64,000 nt of DNA from Sorangium cellulosum (GTDB lineage Bacteria > Myxococcota_A > Polyangia > Polyangiales > Polyangiaceae). Both the position numbers and the translations under genes were made by a program. Of this stretch, positions 52,201-61,809 are shown piece after piece. The stretch lies in NCBI RefSeq assembly GCF_002950945.1, contig NZ_CP012673.1:5331001-5395000 (forward strand), in the 5' to 3' direction. The first letter of the stretch is position 1; every line of letters starts with the position of its first letter. Under the pieces are notes generated by a model. It did no database searches. It saw only the letters and a list, made by a program, of their open reading frames with translations, and was not told the DNA's origin.

Positions 52201-52608
52201 CGGCGAGGGCGGCGCTTCCTTCTTGCTCGCCGCGGCCCTCTGCTTCGCGGGGGCATTCTCCTTCGGCGCGGCGGCCTTTCGGGGCGCGGCAGCCTTCTTC
52301 GGCTCCTCGGCGCTGCTCTTCCTGGCTGCTGTGGTCTTCGTGGTCGTCGCCCGCGCGCGCGGGCTCGATGCGCTGTTCCTGTTCGTGACCCACCTCCCGA
52401 GCGCCCGAGATTACCTTGGCGTCCGGCCATGGGAAGAGGCTCCGCTCCACCGCGCCGCCGCGGAGGGCGAGCATCTCACGTGTCGCTGGCTCGGGCTCGG
52501 GACGTTCATCAGATGTAAGACCCTGGCACACTCCGCGGCTAAAGCGGGCTCTTCCGTAGAATCGCCACGGCTATCAGGCAATGCAGGCCGCCAACCGCTC
52601 GGCCTCTC

Positions 52609-55600
52609 TTACCGGGATGAACCTCCCCCAGTGATGTTGGTGCCCGCGCCCATGCACACCCGCAAGCCATCGCGCAGCTTCGCGCGCGTCGTGACGCGGC
52701 TCAGGTCAAGCCCGTGCGAGATCATGGTCCGGGCAACATCGGGTTGAATGCCCGTGATGACGCTCTGGGAGCCCAGGAGCTGCACGGATCGGATGATGCG
52801 CACGAGGCGCTCGGCCGTGTCGGGATCGATCGTGCCGACGCCGGTGAGATCGATGATCGTGGCCCTGGACTGGGTGTGAACCACCCGCTCGAGGAGGTCC
52901 TGCATGATCGTCGCGGCCCGGTCGTCGTCGAGCCCACCCACCACCGGGATGGTGAGCACGCCGTCCCACACCTCGAGGATGGGCGTGGAGAGGGCGCGGA
53001 TGAGCTCTTTCTGGCGCGCGATGAGCGCGAGCTTCTCCGAAAGCTCGATCTCGATCCGCCGGTGGGCGACCTCGAGCTCGACGGTCCGTGCCTCGACCTT
53101 CTCCTCGAGGCTCGCGTAGAGGAGCGCGTTCTCCATGGAGATGGCCACCTGGGCGGCCAGGAGCCTGGTCACCTCCAGCCGGTCCGGCGTGAAGGCTCCG
53201 GCGGTCAGATCGTTCTCGAGGTAAATGACGCCGACGAGGCGCCCCTGCCGGAGGATGGGCGCCGCGAGGATCGCTCTGGCCTGGGTCCTCGCGATGTACG
53301 GATCACCCGCGAACTGATCGTCGCTGGCCGCGTCGCCGAGGACGACGCTGTCTGCGGTCCGCGCGACGTACTGAACCACGCTCGCGGCCACATCCGGGCA
53401 CGAATCCAGGGGCACGGGCGAGAACACCTTGATCTCCTGCGCCTCGACGTGACCTTCCGCGTGGACCACGAGCCTGTCGTTGTCCCTGAGGATCACGAGC
53501 CCCTTCCTTGCACCCGCGCTCTCGAGGATGCTCTGCATGAGCCTCTCGAGGAGGGCGGGGAAGAGGATCTCGCTCGAGATCGCCTGCGAAGCCTTGATGA
53601 CGGCGAGCGTGTCGAGCTCCACCTCGCCGTGGTCCGCCTCCGCAGCGGGATCGAGGGAGGCGCTCCGGGCGGCCCGGCGGTGGTCATCCCAGCCCGGCTG
53701 GCGCGGCGCCTCCCGCTGGAGCGCCCGGGGGAAGTCCCGCTCGAGGCGCTCCATCACGCGCGTGGCGCCCCACCGAGCATAGAGCCTGTGCGCCTCGGCG
53801 ACGTAGGCGTGCGCGAGGAACTCCCTGCCCTTCTCGAGGTAATGGCGGGCGCAGAGCTCGTTCGCGAGCGCCTCGTCGTGGAGGAGTCGCGCCTCCCTCG
53901 CGGCGGTGATCGCCTGATCGTAGAGGGCGCCTGCGCTCTCGCGCTGCTCGATCCGCGCCAGCTCGGCCTGCAGGATCAAGCTGCGGTGGCGGAACATCTG
54001 CGGATTGATCCCTGCCCAGAGGTCGAGCTTGCCCGCGAACTCCCTGAGCCTCCCGACGTACGCGACCCGCCGCTCCGGGGCGGCGGCCAGCGAGGCCCGC
54101 GAGAACGCGACGCCGCCATAGAAATAGTAGCAAGGGCTCGCGTGCCAGGCCCCGAGCATCACGTCGGCGCCCGGATCCGTCTCGCCCCAGATCTCTGCCA
54201 CCTGCTCATACGCGCCCTTGAAGACGCCGCCGATGACCGTGAAGATGTTCGTGAAGTAAAGGCTCGCGGTGTTGCCGATCCTCCTGGCCTCCGCGGCGAC
54301 GGCCTCGAGATCGACCCGGCGCGCGCGTGGCGTGCCGCCGTCCCCCCCGGCGGGCGTGCTGAGCTCTTCGCCGAGATCGGCGGCGGCGCCGACGATCCAG
54401 GTGATCGCATTGAACCTGTCGAGCTTGCAGATGTGCTCGCTCTCCTTGGCCTCCTCGACGAGCTCGTGCAGGTCCTTTCCCTGGAGCAGGCTGTTGAGCT
54501 GCGAGTTGCACGCGTTGTAAAAAGCCCAGATGTACTCGCCTGTCTCGAGGCCAACGTGCATGCCCCTGCGCAGCGACGTCTTGTAGGTCGCATAGCTCTC
54601 TTTCCAGTGCTGCACCCACGCGCCCCACATGTTGCACAGCATCGCTTCGGACTTCTTGTCCGGTTTGAGCTCGTTGAGGCGGACTGCCGCCCTGCCGAAC
54701 TCGTAGCCCTTCTCGATGTCGAGCCGGGCGCACAGGAGCGTCCCGAAATTGACGTACGCGTAGATCGAGTTCCTCGAGATCCCGTACGTGAGTGAGTTCT
54801 GGAGCATCTTCATCACGGTGATGCCGAAGTTGTTCGTCCCCAGCTGGTACGTGGGCGAGAACATCTCCTGCAGCAGGTCCTGCAGGGCGGCGATCTCGGG
54901 ATCGGTCAGGGCGGGTAGATCGATGAGGGACGCGATGGGCCGGTCTCCGATCATGGCCATCGTCCGCTCGATCTCCGCGGTGAGCGCGCCGTTATCCGGA
55001 TAGGGCGGCAGGTCGATGCCGAACGCTCGCAGGGCGGCGAGCCCCTCGTCCAGCGCGGCGGGCAGATCGTTCTTCAGGATCTGCACGTTGATGGTCAAGC
55101 GCCGGACCTCGGTCTGGTGCACCCGCCCCCTCGCCTTGTCGAGGCAGCCCGAGAGGGTCGCGAACGCGTCGTCGTGCCGCTCGCAGAGCGACTCCAGCAC
55201 GCCCTTCTTCGTGTGGTAGGCGAAGGCCAGCTCGTACTCGGAGGTCCACGCGTCCGCTGGCAGCATGGAGATGCCGTGCTCCAAGTATTTCAGGGACGCG
55301 GAGAAGGCGGTCGACTCCTCGGCGCGCGCGGCGGCCCTGAGGTTGAGCCTGGCCGAGGTGAGCCGCTCCTCCGGCGTCTGGATCAGATCGCCCGCGCTGT
55401 TCAGGTGATTGACGATATCGAACACGCTCTGCCGCTCGTCGGCGCCGAGCTTGCCGAGCAGCAGCTTTCCAATCCGGTAGTGGAACCCCGGCCGGTCTCG
55501 CGCGGGGATCAGCGCGTATGCGGCCTCCTGGATCTTGTCGTGCGCGAAGCGGTAGCCCTCGCCGGCGCCCACGACCAGGCCCTCGTCGATGGCCCTGGCC

Positions 55601-57561
55601 AGGCTGTCGTAGGTGGCGTCCGGGGGGGACGCGCTGACGGTGTTCAGGACCTCCAGCTCGAAGCTGTTGCCGATCGCCGCGGCGAGCCGGAGCACCTCTT
55701 GCGTCCCCTCGGGCAGGCGCCGGATCGTCTGCACCATCAGGCTCAAGACGTTATCGGTGTACTCCAGCTCCTCGATCGTCGAGAGGTCCCAGCGCCACCC
55801 CGCCGCGGGATCGAGGACCAGCACCCCGGCCTCCACCAGGTGCTTCAGGAACTGCTTGACGAAGAACGGGTTGCCGCCGGTCTTCTTCAGCACCGCGCGC
55901 GCGAGCGCGTCGTTGTCGAAGTTCCTCAGGCTGTCGCTCAAGAGCTCGTTCAGGTGGGCCAGCCTGAGCGGCTCCAGGACGATGTTCACGACCCCGAGGC
56001 GCGCCTGCTGGAGCTCCTCGAGCGCGACGAGGAAGGGATGGGTCGGGCTCACCTCGTTGTCGCGGTATGCGCCGCAGAAGAAGAGCGACTCCATCTCCTC
56101 GCCGGCGAGGAGAGACTTGAGCAGGCTGAGGCTGGCCGAGTCCACCCACTGTAGATCGTCGATGAAGACGGCGAGCGGGTGGGCTGGGCGGGCGAACACC
56201 GAGACGAACTTCTTGAAATAGAAGTTCAGGCGGTTCTGGGCCTCGACCGGGCCGAGCGTCGGCACGGCCGGCTGCTCGCCGATGAGGTGCTTGAGCGACG
56301 GGAGGACATCGCAGATGACCTGCCCGTTGTCTCCGAGGGCATCGAGGAGGGCCTTCCGCCACCTCTGGACGCGCTCCTCGCTCTCGGACAGGAGCTGCTT
56401 GACGAGCGCGTCGAACGCATGGACGACGGCGCTGTAGGGCGTGTCGCGGTTGTACTGGTCGTACTTCCCGCTGATGTAGTAGCCCCGCTCGCGCGCCAGC
56501 GGCTTGAGGATCTCCTGGACGAGGGACGACTTGCCGATCCCCGAGTAGCCCGAGACCAGCACGATCGCGCGCCTGCCCCGGAGCACGTCGTCGAACGACT
56601 CGATGAGCCGCCGGATGTCGCCTTCGCGGCCGTAGAGCTTCTGGTGGATCTGGAAGAGATCCGTCCTGTCGTGCTGGCCCGGGGTGAAATTCCCGATCGT
56701 GCCGCTCTCCTCCCAGCGCCGCCGGCACTCCTCCAGATCGTCCCTCAGGCCCTCGGCGCTCTGGTAGCGATCCTCGGCGTTCTTGCCGAGCAGCTTCATG
56801 GTGATGGCCGAGAGCGCCCGGGGCACCTTCGGGCTCAGCTCCGAGGGTGGGGTCGGCCTCACGGCGATGTGGGCATGAATCAGCTCGAGCGGGTCCGCGG
56901 CCTCGAACGGCCTTCGCCCGATGAGTATCTCGTAGAACACGACGCCGAGCGAGTACAGGTCCGTGCGGTAGTCGACGCTGCGGTTCATGCGGCCGGTCTG
57001 CTCGGGCGAGGTGTACGGGAGCACCTCCGAGAGGACCTCGTGGCTGTAGATGGCCTCCCTCTCGCGCGTCACGATGGATTCGACGCCGAAGCCGGTGAGC
57101 TTGATCTTGCCCCCTTCTCCGAGCAGGATGTTCCGGGGCCTGATGTCGCCGTGAATGAGGCCACGGCGATGGATGTGGGCCAGGGCTTCGGCCATGAGGA
57201 TGGCACCGCTCAGGAACCGGCCGACGTCGAGCTCGCCCCGATCCTTCAGGATATCGGACAGCGCGGTTGCCGGGAAATACTCGGTGATGAGCAAGAGCCC
57301 GTCCGCGTGCTCCTCGACGCCGTGGACCTTGACGATCCTCTCCGAGTCGATGCGCTTCATGGCGCTGCAGGCGTGCTTGAAGCGCGTGATATCGGCGATG
57401 CGCGTGCGGTCGGCGTGGAGCATCCTCACCGCTACCTCGCACCCGTCGCCCTCTCGGCGGGCTCGGTACGTGACGGAGGCCGCCGTCTCGCCCGTCTTCG
57501 CGGTGAGGTGATATCCATGGATCTGAGTCGTCCCTTGTTCACCGACCGGGCGTCGTGTCAT
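52609..57561 (-). CDS. Pseudokinase-AAA-TPR-GAF-STAS regulator
   Basis: 1650 aa. The kinase-like domain (~10-275) has lost key residues: VAVR (Arg46) replaces the VAxK lysine, HGD (137-139) replaces HRD, and TGFG (156-159) replaces DFG; only Asp139 and Asn144 remain. An AAA ATPase follows (YGRE at ~310, P-loop GYSGIGKSS at 338-346, IDDLQWVDSAS), then long TPR-like helices. A GAF domain lies at ~1312-1470. The C-terminus is a coiled coil leading to an RsbR-like STAS domain (~1522-1640: TPILEVWDGVLTIPVVGGLD, IIDLTGVGTID). Homologues usually end in a histidine kinase; here STAS replaces it, suggesting a stressosome-like output. ATG 57561 (MTRRPVGEQG) is chosen over 57600. Confidence 0.85.
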   Translation of the reverse strand: MTRRPVGEQGTTQIHGYHLTAKTGETAASVTYRARREGDGCEVAVRMLHADRTRIADITRFKHACSAMKRIDSERIVKVHGVEEHADGLLLITEYFPATALSDILKDRGELDVGRFLSGAILMAEALAHIHRRGLIHGDIRPRNILLGEGGKIKLTGFGVESIVTREREAIYSHEVLSEVLPYTSPEQTGRMNRSVDYRTDLYSLGVVFYEILIGRRPFEAADPLELIHAHIAVRPTPPSELSPKVPRALSAITMKLLGKNAEDRYQSAEGLRDDLEECRRRWEESGTIGNFTPGQHDRTDLFQIHQKLYGREGDIRRLIESFDDVLRGRRAIVLVSGYSGIGKSSLVQEILKPLARERGYYISGKYDQYNRDTPYSAVVHAFDALVKQLLSESEERVQRWRKALLDALGDNGQVICDVLPSLKHLIGEQPAVPTLGPVEAQNRLNFYFKKFVSVFARPAHPLAVFIDDLQWVDSASLSLLKSLLAGEEMESLFFCGAYRDNEVSPTHPFLVALEELQQARLGVVNIVLEPLRLAHLNELLSDSLRNFDNDALARAVLKKTGGNPFFVKQFLKHLVEAGVLVLDPAAGWRWDLSTIEELEYTDNVLSLMVQTIRRLPEGTQEVLRLAAAIGNSFELEVLNTVSASPPDATYDSLARAIDEGLVVGAGEGYRFAHDKIQEAAYALIPARDRPGFHYRIGKLLLGKLGADERQSVFDIVNHLNSAGDLIQTPEERLTSARLNLRAAARAEESTAFSASLKYLEHGISMLPADAWTSEYELAFAYHTKKGVLESLCERHDDAFATLSGCLDKARGRVHQTEVRRLTINVQILKNDLPAALDEGLAALRAFGIDLPPYPDNGALTAEIERTMAMIGDRPIASLIDLPALTDPEIAALQDLLQEMFSPTYQLGTNNFGITVMKMLQNSLTYGISRNSIYAYVNFGTLLCARLDIEKGYEFGRAAVRLNELKPDKKSEAMLCNMWGAWVQHWKESYATYKTSLRRGMHVGLETGEYIWAFYNACNSQLNSLLQGKDLHELVEEAKESEHICKLDRFNAITWIVGAAADLGEELSTPAGGDGGTPRARRVDLEAVAAEARRIGNTASLYFTNIFTVIGGVFKGAYEQVAEIWGETDPGADVMLGAWHASPCYYFYGGVAFSRASLAAAPERRVAYVGRLREFAGKLDLWAGINPQMFRHRSLILQAELARIEQRESAGALYDQAITAAREARLLHDEALANELCARHYLEKGREFLAHAYVAEAHRLYARWGATRVMERLERDFPRALQREAPRQPGWDDHRRAARSASLDPAAEADHGEVELDTLAVIKASQAISSEILFPALLERLMQSILESAGARKGLVILRDNDRLVVHAEGHVEAQEIKVFSPVPLDSCPDVAASVVQYVARTADSVVLGDAASDDQFAGDPYIARTQARAILAAPILRQGRLVGVIYLENDLTAGAFTPDRLEVTRLLAAQVAISMENALLYASLEEKVEARTVELEVAHRRIEIELSEKLALIARQKELIRALSTPILEVWDGVLTIPVVGGLDDDRAATIMQDLLERVVHTQSRATIIDLTGVGTIDPDTAERLVRIIRSVQLLGSQSVITGIQPDVARTMISHGLDLSRVTTRAKLRDGLRVCMGAGTNITGGGSSR

Positions 57562-58034
57562 GGTCGAAGAAGGAAGAGCAAAACGATTCGGGGATGTCAA
57601 GGGCGAACCGCCATGCCCGCGTCAGGTGGCCGAAGACACCGTGTACTGAGGCGCTCTCCCTCCTGGAGAAGCGACGATATATCGATGAGTTACCCACGCG
57701 CCGATGAGGCCGCCGTCACGCCGCCGCCTGCGGATGATTTAGGCCGGCGCTGCTGCCTCGACCCGACCATCGCCGCCGTGTCCGATCCTGAGGCTGGAAA
57801 CGAGAGCGTTCGGCGCGCGGCGTCCCTGGGCCTGAGGCGTCGAGGCCGATCCTGGGCGAATTCCTGAGTATCTTCTTCGGTGAGCCCCTGGCCAGTTTGC
57901 CTTCTCTCCAGTCGGCGCCGCGCAGCATCCCCCGCAGAGGCGTTCGCCCACGCCGCCGGATTCCGCTCCGTCCACGGCTGTACGCGCGTGTGCTATGGAC
58001 CCTCGTGGTCCAGATGCGTCATCATGGTGCGGGC
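57562..58034. other. Intergenic region, nothing recognised
   Basis: This 473-bp divergent gap lies between the pseudokinase-STAS and phytochrome genes. It should contain both promoters. I see no convincing small gene, RNA structure, repeat or clear -35/-10 pair in it. Confidence 0.5.
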
Positions 58035-60290
58035 ATGGAGAGCCCAGAATTCGTCGTCCCGGGAGCCCCGGTCGATCTCACCAATTGCGACCGGGAGCCG
58101 ATTCACATCCCCGGATCCGTTCAACCCCACGGCGCCTTGTTCGTTCTGCAGGAGCCCGAGCTCGTCGTCACGCAGGTGAGCGCCAACGTTGGCCAATTCT
58201 TCGGCATGGGTCCGGAGGAGGTGCTCGGCGCTCCCCTCGGGAAGGTGCTGGGGGAGGTTGCCGGTGAGCACGTCCGGCAGGCGCTCGATCGAGGTCATCT
58301 GGAGGAGAGCAACCCGCTCGCGCTCGCCGTCTCAGGAAGTCCGTTCGACGGCATCCTCCATCGACACCTCGGCGCGACGATCCTGGAGATCGAGCCTGCG
58401 GCGCCCCAGGCTCTGCATCGTCCGGTGCGTTCGGCGGTCGACCGAATTCAGCGGACGACCGGCCTCCAGGAGCTGTTCGAGGTCACCGTGGAGGAGATCC
58501 GCGCCCTCACCGCGTTCGAGCGGGTGCTGCTCTATCGGTTCGATGAGGAAGGACACGGCGAGGTGAGCGCCGAGTCGCGCGCGGAGGACCTCGTGCCCTA
58601 CCTGGGCCTGCGCTACCCGGCGTCGGACATCCCGCGGCAGGCGCGACAGCTCTATGTCTCGAACTGGCTGCGGATCATCCCCGACGCGCGTTACCAGCCG
58701 GTCCCTCTCGTCCCAGCCCGGCGCCCCGACTCCGGAGAGCCGCTGGACTTGAGCTTCTCGATCCTGCGGAGCGTCTCGCCCATCCACCTGGAGTACCTGC
58801 ACAACCTCGGCGTGCGCGCCTCGATGAGCGTCTCCCTCGTCCGCGGGGAGCAGCTGCTGGGGCTCATTTCCTGCATTGACCGCTCTCCGAGGTTCGTTCC
58901 CTACGAGGTCCGCGCGGCCTGCGAGATGCTCGGCCGCCTCATCTCGCTGCAGATCGCGGCGCAGGAGGAGCTGGAAGCGCGACAGATGCGCGGTCGGAAG
59001 GCCGCCATCCGGACGAGGCTTTTCGACGCGCTTCCTGCCGATCCGGCGGACGAGGTGCTGCTCGACCTGCTGCGCCGCCCCGACGACCTGCTGGCCATCG
59101 TGGAAGCCACGGGGGCGGCCGTGTGGTCCGTTGACCACTGCGCGGCCGTGGGCAGCACGCCGCCAGCGGCGCAGATCCGGGAGCTCGTCCGCTGGCTGGA
59201 GCAGGGGCGGATGGGAGGTGGGCTGTTCTTGACGTCCTCTCTTCCGTGCGCGTTCCCGCCGATGGAGACGTACCGGGACGTCGCGAGTGGGCTCATCGCC
59301 ATCAGCCTGCCTCGGCCAGAGCCGTGCTACCTCCTCTGGTTCCGGCCGGAGGTAGTCCAGACGGTGCGCTGGGGCGGCGATCCCAGCAAGGCCATCAAGG
59401 TCGAGGGGGATGCCCACGGGACGCGCCTGCATCCGCGTCGTTCGTTCGAGATCTGGCAGGATGTGGTTCGCTGCAAGTCCGTCCCCTGGCGCGACGGCGA
59501 CCGCGAGGCGGCGGTCGATGTCCGGCGCTCGGCGATCGAGGTCGATCTCGGGCGCCAAGTGGCGCGCGAGCGGCTCGCCGTACGCGCGCGGGACGATCTG
59601 GTCGCCGTGGTCTCCCATGATCTGAAGAACCCGCTGAGCGTCATCCGCATGGCCTCATCGATGCTGGAGGTGCCTCTCGCGGCCGAGCGCTCCGAGCCCA
59701 TGCGCCGGATGCGCGGCATCGTCGAGCGCATCCAACGCTCGGCCGACAGGATGGAGACGCTCATCCATGACCTGCTGGATCTCGCCAAGATCGAGGCGGG
59801 GCGCTTCGCCGTGTCGCCGCGGCCCGCCCGCGCCTTGACGCTGCTCGACGAGGTGCTCCTCGTGCTCCTTCCGCTCGCAGAGGTGAAGAGGATCTCGGTG
59901 AGCCGCTCCGTGCCGGAGGACCTCAACGTCCGAGCCGATCCGGAGAGGTTCTTCCAGATCATGTCGAACCTGATCGGCAATGCCGTGAAATACACGCCGG
60001 AGGGCGGGGCCATCCAGATCGAAGCGAGGCGCACCCATGCTGGAGCGCAGTTTCTGGTGCGAGATTCCGGCCCCGGGATCCCAGCGGCGCAACAGGCGCG
60101 CCTCTTCGAGAGGTACTGGCAGGCGCGCCGAGGCACCACGAATGGGAGCGGCCTCGGCCTCTACATCGCGAAGGGGATCATCGAGGCCCACGGGGGCAAG
60201 ATCTGGGTCGAGAGCGAGCCTGGCCGGGGCAGCTCGTTCCTGTTCTCGATGCCGCTGGCGGGCGCAGACGAGGTCGATCCGCCGCCGTGA
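58035..60290 (+). CDS. bphP: Bacteriophytochrome histidine kinase
   Basis: 751 aa with the PAS-GAF-PHY photosensory core and a histidine kinase. Cys18 in NCDREPIHIPGSVQPHG is the biliverdin-attachment site. The GAF domain keeps PASDIPRQARQLY (~195) and the chromophore His in SPIHLEYLHNLGV. The PHY tongue region keeps TVRWGGDPSKAI and RLHPRRSFEIW. HisKA follows with His528 (VSHDLKNP), then HATPase motifs NLIGNAVKYTPEGG, DSGPGIP and GSGLGLYIA. It should sense red/far-red light and autophosphorylate. No response regulator is adjacent, so its partner is elsewhere. ATG 58035 gives the usual short leader before the Cys; ATG 58014 is in frame upstream. Confidence 0.93.
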   Translation: MESPEFVVPGAPVDLTNCDREPIHIPGSVQPHGALFVLQEPELVVTQVSANVGQFFGMGPEEVLGAPLGKVLGEVAGEHVRQALDRGHLEESNPLALAVSGSPFDGILHRHLGATILEIEPAAPQALHRPVRSAVDRIQRTTGLQELFEVTVEEIRALTAFERVLLYRFDEEGHGEVSAESRAEDLVPYLGLRYPASDIPRQARQLYVSNWLRIIPDARYQPVPLVPARRPDSGEPLDLSFSILRSVSPIHLEYLHNLGVRASMSVSLVRGEQLLGLISCIDRSPRFVPYEVRAACEMLGRLISLQIAAQEELEARQMRGRKAAIRTRLFDALPADPADEVLLDLLRRPDDLLAIVEATGAAVWSVDHCAAVGSTPPAAQIRELVRWLEQGRMGGGLFLTSSLPCAFPPMETYRDVASGLIAISLPRPEPCYLLWFRPEVVQTVRWGGDPSKAIKVEGDAHGTRLHPRRSFEIWQDVVRCKSVPWRDGDREAAVDVRRSAIEVDLGRQVARERLAVRARDDLVAVVSHDLKNPLSVIRMASSMLEVPLAAERSEPMRRMRGIVERIQRSADRMETLIHDLLDLAKIEAGRFAVSPRPARALTLLDEVLLVLLPLAEVKRISVSRSVPEDLNVRADPERFFQIMSNLIGNAVKYTPEGGAIQIEARRTHAGAQFLVRDSGPGIPAAQQARLFERYWQARRGTTNGSGLGLYIAKGIIEAHGGKIWVESEPGRGSSFLFSMPLAGADEVDPPP

Positions 60291-60353
60291 CCTCCGGCGC
60301 TGTGAGGCGCAGTCCAGGAGATTTCGCGCTGCGCGCTCGACTCACACTCCCCG

Positions 60354-60367
60354 AGCCGCACGCGGCT
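60354..60367. terminator. Small hairpin between convergent genes
   Basis: AGCCG-CACG-CGGCT forms a 5-bp stem just at the stop of the methyltransferase gene, in the 75-bp gap between two convergent genes. There is no T-run, so a terminator role is weakly supported. Confidence 0.25.
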
Positions 60368-61211
60368 AGGCGCGCGCGCTCACGAGCCAGCAGGCCGCGG
60401 TGAAGCTGGCCGCACCATCGCGAACATACGGCTCGAAGGCGGCGCGAACCGCTTCGACCGTCCGGGCGCGTGTCGGCTCGTCCTCGTCCCGCAGCGCCAG
60501 ACCCACCGGTCCGAGCTTGGTGACGTAGGCGAGCAGGTCCTTCTCCGCGACACCGCTCGGAACCTCGATCGGGCGAATGTCGACGGCCGTCCAGCCGCTC
60601 ACGTCCAGGATCCGTTGCACCCGGTCTCTGTCCGCAAAGGCGAACTGGCCTGGGGCGTCGGGGTCCGGGGCGGGCAAGTGGGGCAGCAACGGCGCGGCAG
60701 CGCGGGCGGCCGCGGTCATGAACGGATTTTCGGCGGGGCTGCGCCAGGCCACGAACGAGAGCTTTGCGTTGCGTCGCGCGGCGCGCCGGATGTTGGCGAA
60801 CGCCGCCGCGGGGTCGTCGAAGAACATCACGCCGAAGCGCGAGATCACCGCGTCGAAATAGCCCGGCTCGAAGCCATAGGTCTGCGCGTCCGCCTGGACG
60901 AAGGCGGCGGAAGTCAGGCCCTCGGCGGCGGCGCGGGCCCTGGCGGCCGCCACGAGCGGCCCGGAGATGTCCACGCCGAGACAGAGGCCCGTCGGCCCGA
61001 GGCGCCGCGCCATCGAGAGGGCCGTGGCGCCCGCGCCGCAGCCGATGTCGAGCACGCGGCCGCCCTCGCCGGGGAAGGCTTCTTCCATGAGCGGCGCCGC
61101 GAGCGGCGCCAGCATGCCATCGAGTACTTCCTGCATTTCCACCCAGATGGGCCCGCTGGCATCGTTCCACAGCGCGGCCTGGTCGCGATTCGGCTGATGA
61201 GCTTCGGACAT
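60366..61211 (-). CDS. Class I SAM-dependent methyltransferase
   Basis: 281 aa. SAM-binding motif I is VLDIGCGAGATAL (~54-66), followed by GVDISGPLV, FVQADAQTYGFEPGYFDAVISRFGVMFFDDP and post-motif strands. This is a Methyltransf_11/25-type small-molecule methylase; the substrate is unknown. The ATG at 61211 is supported by AAGGAGA (61217-61223) six bases upstream; an in-frame ATG at 61244 lacks such a site. It is divergent from the MerR gene, with a MerR-type operator between them, so that regulator probably controls it. Confidence 0.9.
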   Translation of the reverse strand: MSEAHQPNRDQAALWNDASGPIWVEMQEVLDGMLAPLAAPLMEEAFPGEGGRVLDIGCGAGATALSMARRLGPTGLCLGVDISGPLVAAARARAAAEGLTSAAFVQADAQTYGFEPGYFDAVISRFGVMFFDDPAAAFANIRRAARRNAKLSFVAWRSPAENPFMTAAARAAAPLLPHLPAPDPDAPGQFAFADRDRVQRILDVSGWTAVDIRPIEVPSGVAEKDLLAYVTKLGPVGLALRDEDEPTRARTVEAVRAAFEPYVRDGAASFTAACWLVSARA

Positions 61212-61259
61212 CGGAGTCTCCTTCGGCTTGCGTTCGGTGGTCACGGGCCGTAGTCTGCA

Positions 61260-61279
61260 ACTTCAAGTCAACTTGAGGT
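61260..61279. promoter_or_regulatory. MerR/SoxR-type operator dyad
   Basis: ACTTCAAG-TCAA-CTTGAGGT is a near-perfect inverted repeat (7 of 8 pairs) with the spacing and CCTCAAG/CTTGAGG arms of SoxR/MerR-family operators. It lies between the divergent methyltransferase and MerR-family genes, just upstream of GTG 61285. Confidence 0.75.
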
Positions 61280-61284
61280 CAAGG

Positions 61285-61809
61285 GTGAAGGATCTGGATA
61301 TCGCGGAGGTGGCCCGGCGCTCCGGCGTGTCCGCCTCGGCCCTGCGGTTCTATGAAGAGAAGGGGCTGATCGCTTCGACCGGGCGGCGGGGCTTGCGGCG
61401 CCTGTTCGACCCCGGGGTGCTGGAGCGCCTGGCGCTGATCGCCCTCGGCCGGGTGGCGGGGTTTTCGCTGGACGAGATCGCTCAGATGTTCGCGCCCGAC
61501 GGTCGCCTGCGCATCGAGCGCGAGCGGCTGACGGCCAAGGCCGAGGAGCTGGACCAGACCATCCAGCGGCTGGTCGCCATGCGCGACGGCCTGCGCCACG
61601 CAGCGGCGTGTTCCGCGCCGAGCCACATGGAGTGTCCGCACTTCCGCCGCATCGTTCGGCTCGCCGGCGCCGGCCGTCTCGATCCGCCTGCACGGGAAAT
61701 TTGTGACGGAGGCGGTCCAGCCAAGTCCGGCCGGATGCCGCCTGCGCGACGGCGACCGTCGGCGCGCGGCGGGTCGCCCGATCGCAGCGCTCGGCCGCGA
61801 CCGAAATAA
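61285..61809 (+). CDS. MerR-family regulator, SoxR-like
   Basis: 174 aa. The N-terminal MerR winged helix (DIAEVARRSGVSASALRFYEEKGLI) is followed by a dimerisation helix (~75-103). Cys109 and Cys117 (ACSAPSHMECPHF) sit in the effector region where SoxR-like proteins bind metal or a cluster, but the CxxC spacing of true SoxR is absent. The C-terminal 40 residues are Arg/Pro-rich. GTG 61285 is chosen because upstream frame sequence would run through the operator at 61260-61279. It probably activates the divergent methyltransferase gene and autoregulates. Confidence 0.85.
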   Translation: MKDLDIAEVARRSGVSASALRFYEEKGLIASTGRRGLRRLFDPGVLERLALIALGRVAGFSLDEIAQMFAPDGRLRIERERLTAKAEELDQTIQRLVAMRDGLRHAAACSAPSHMECPHFRRIVRLAGAGRLDPPAREICDGGGPAKSGRMPPARRRPSARGGSPDRSARPRPK

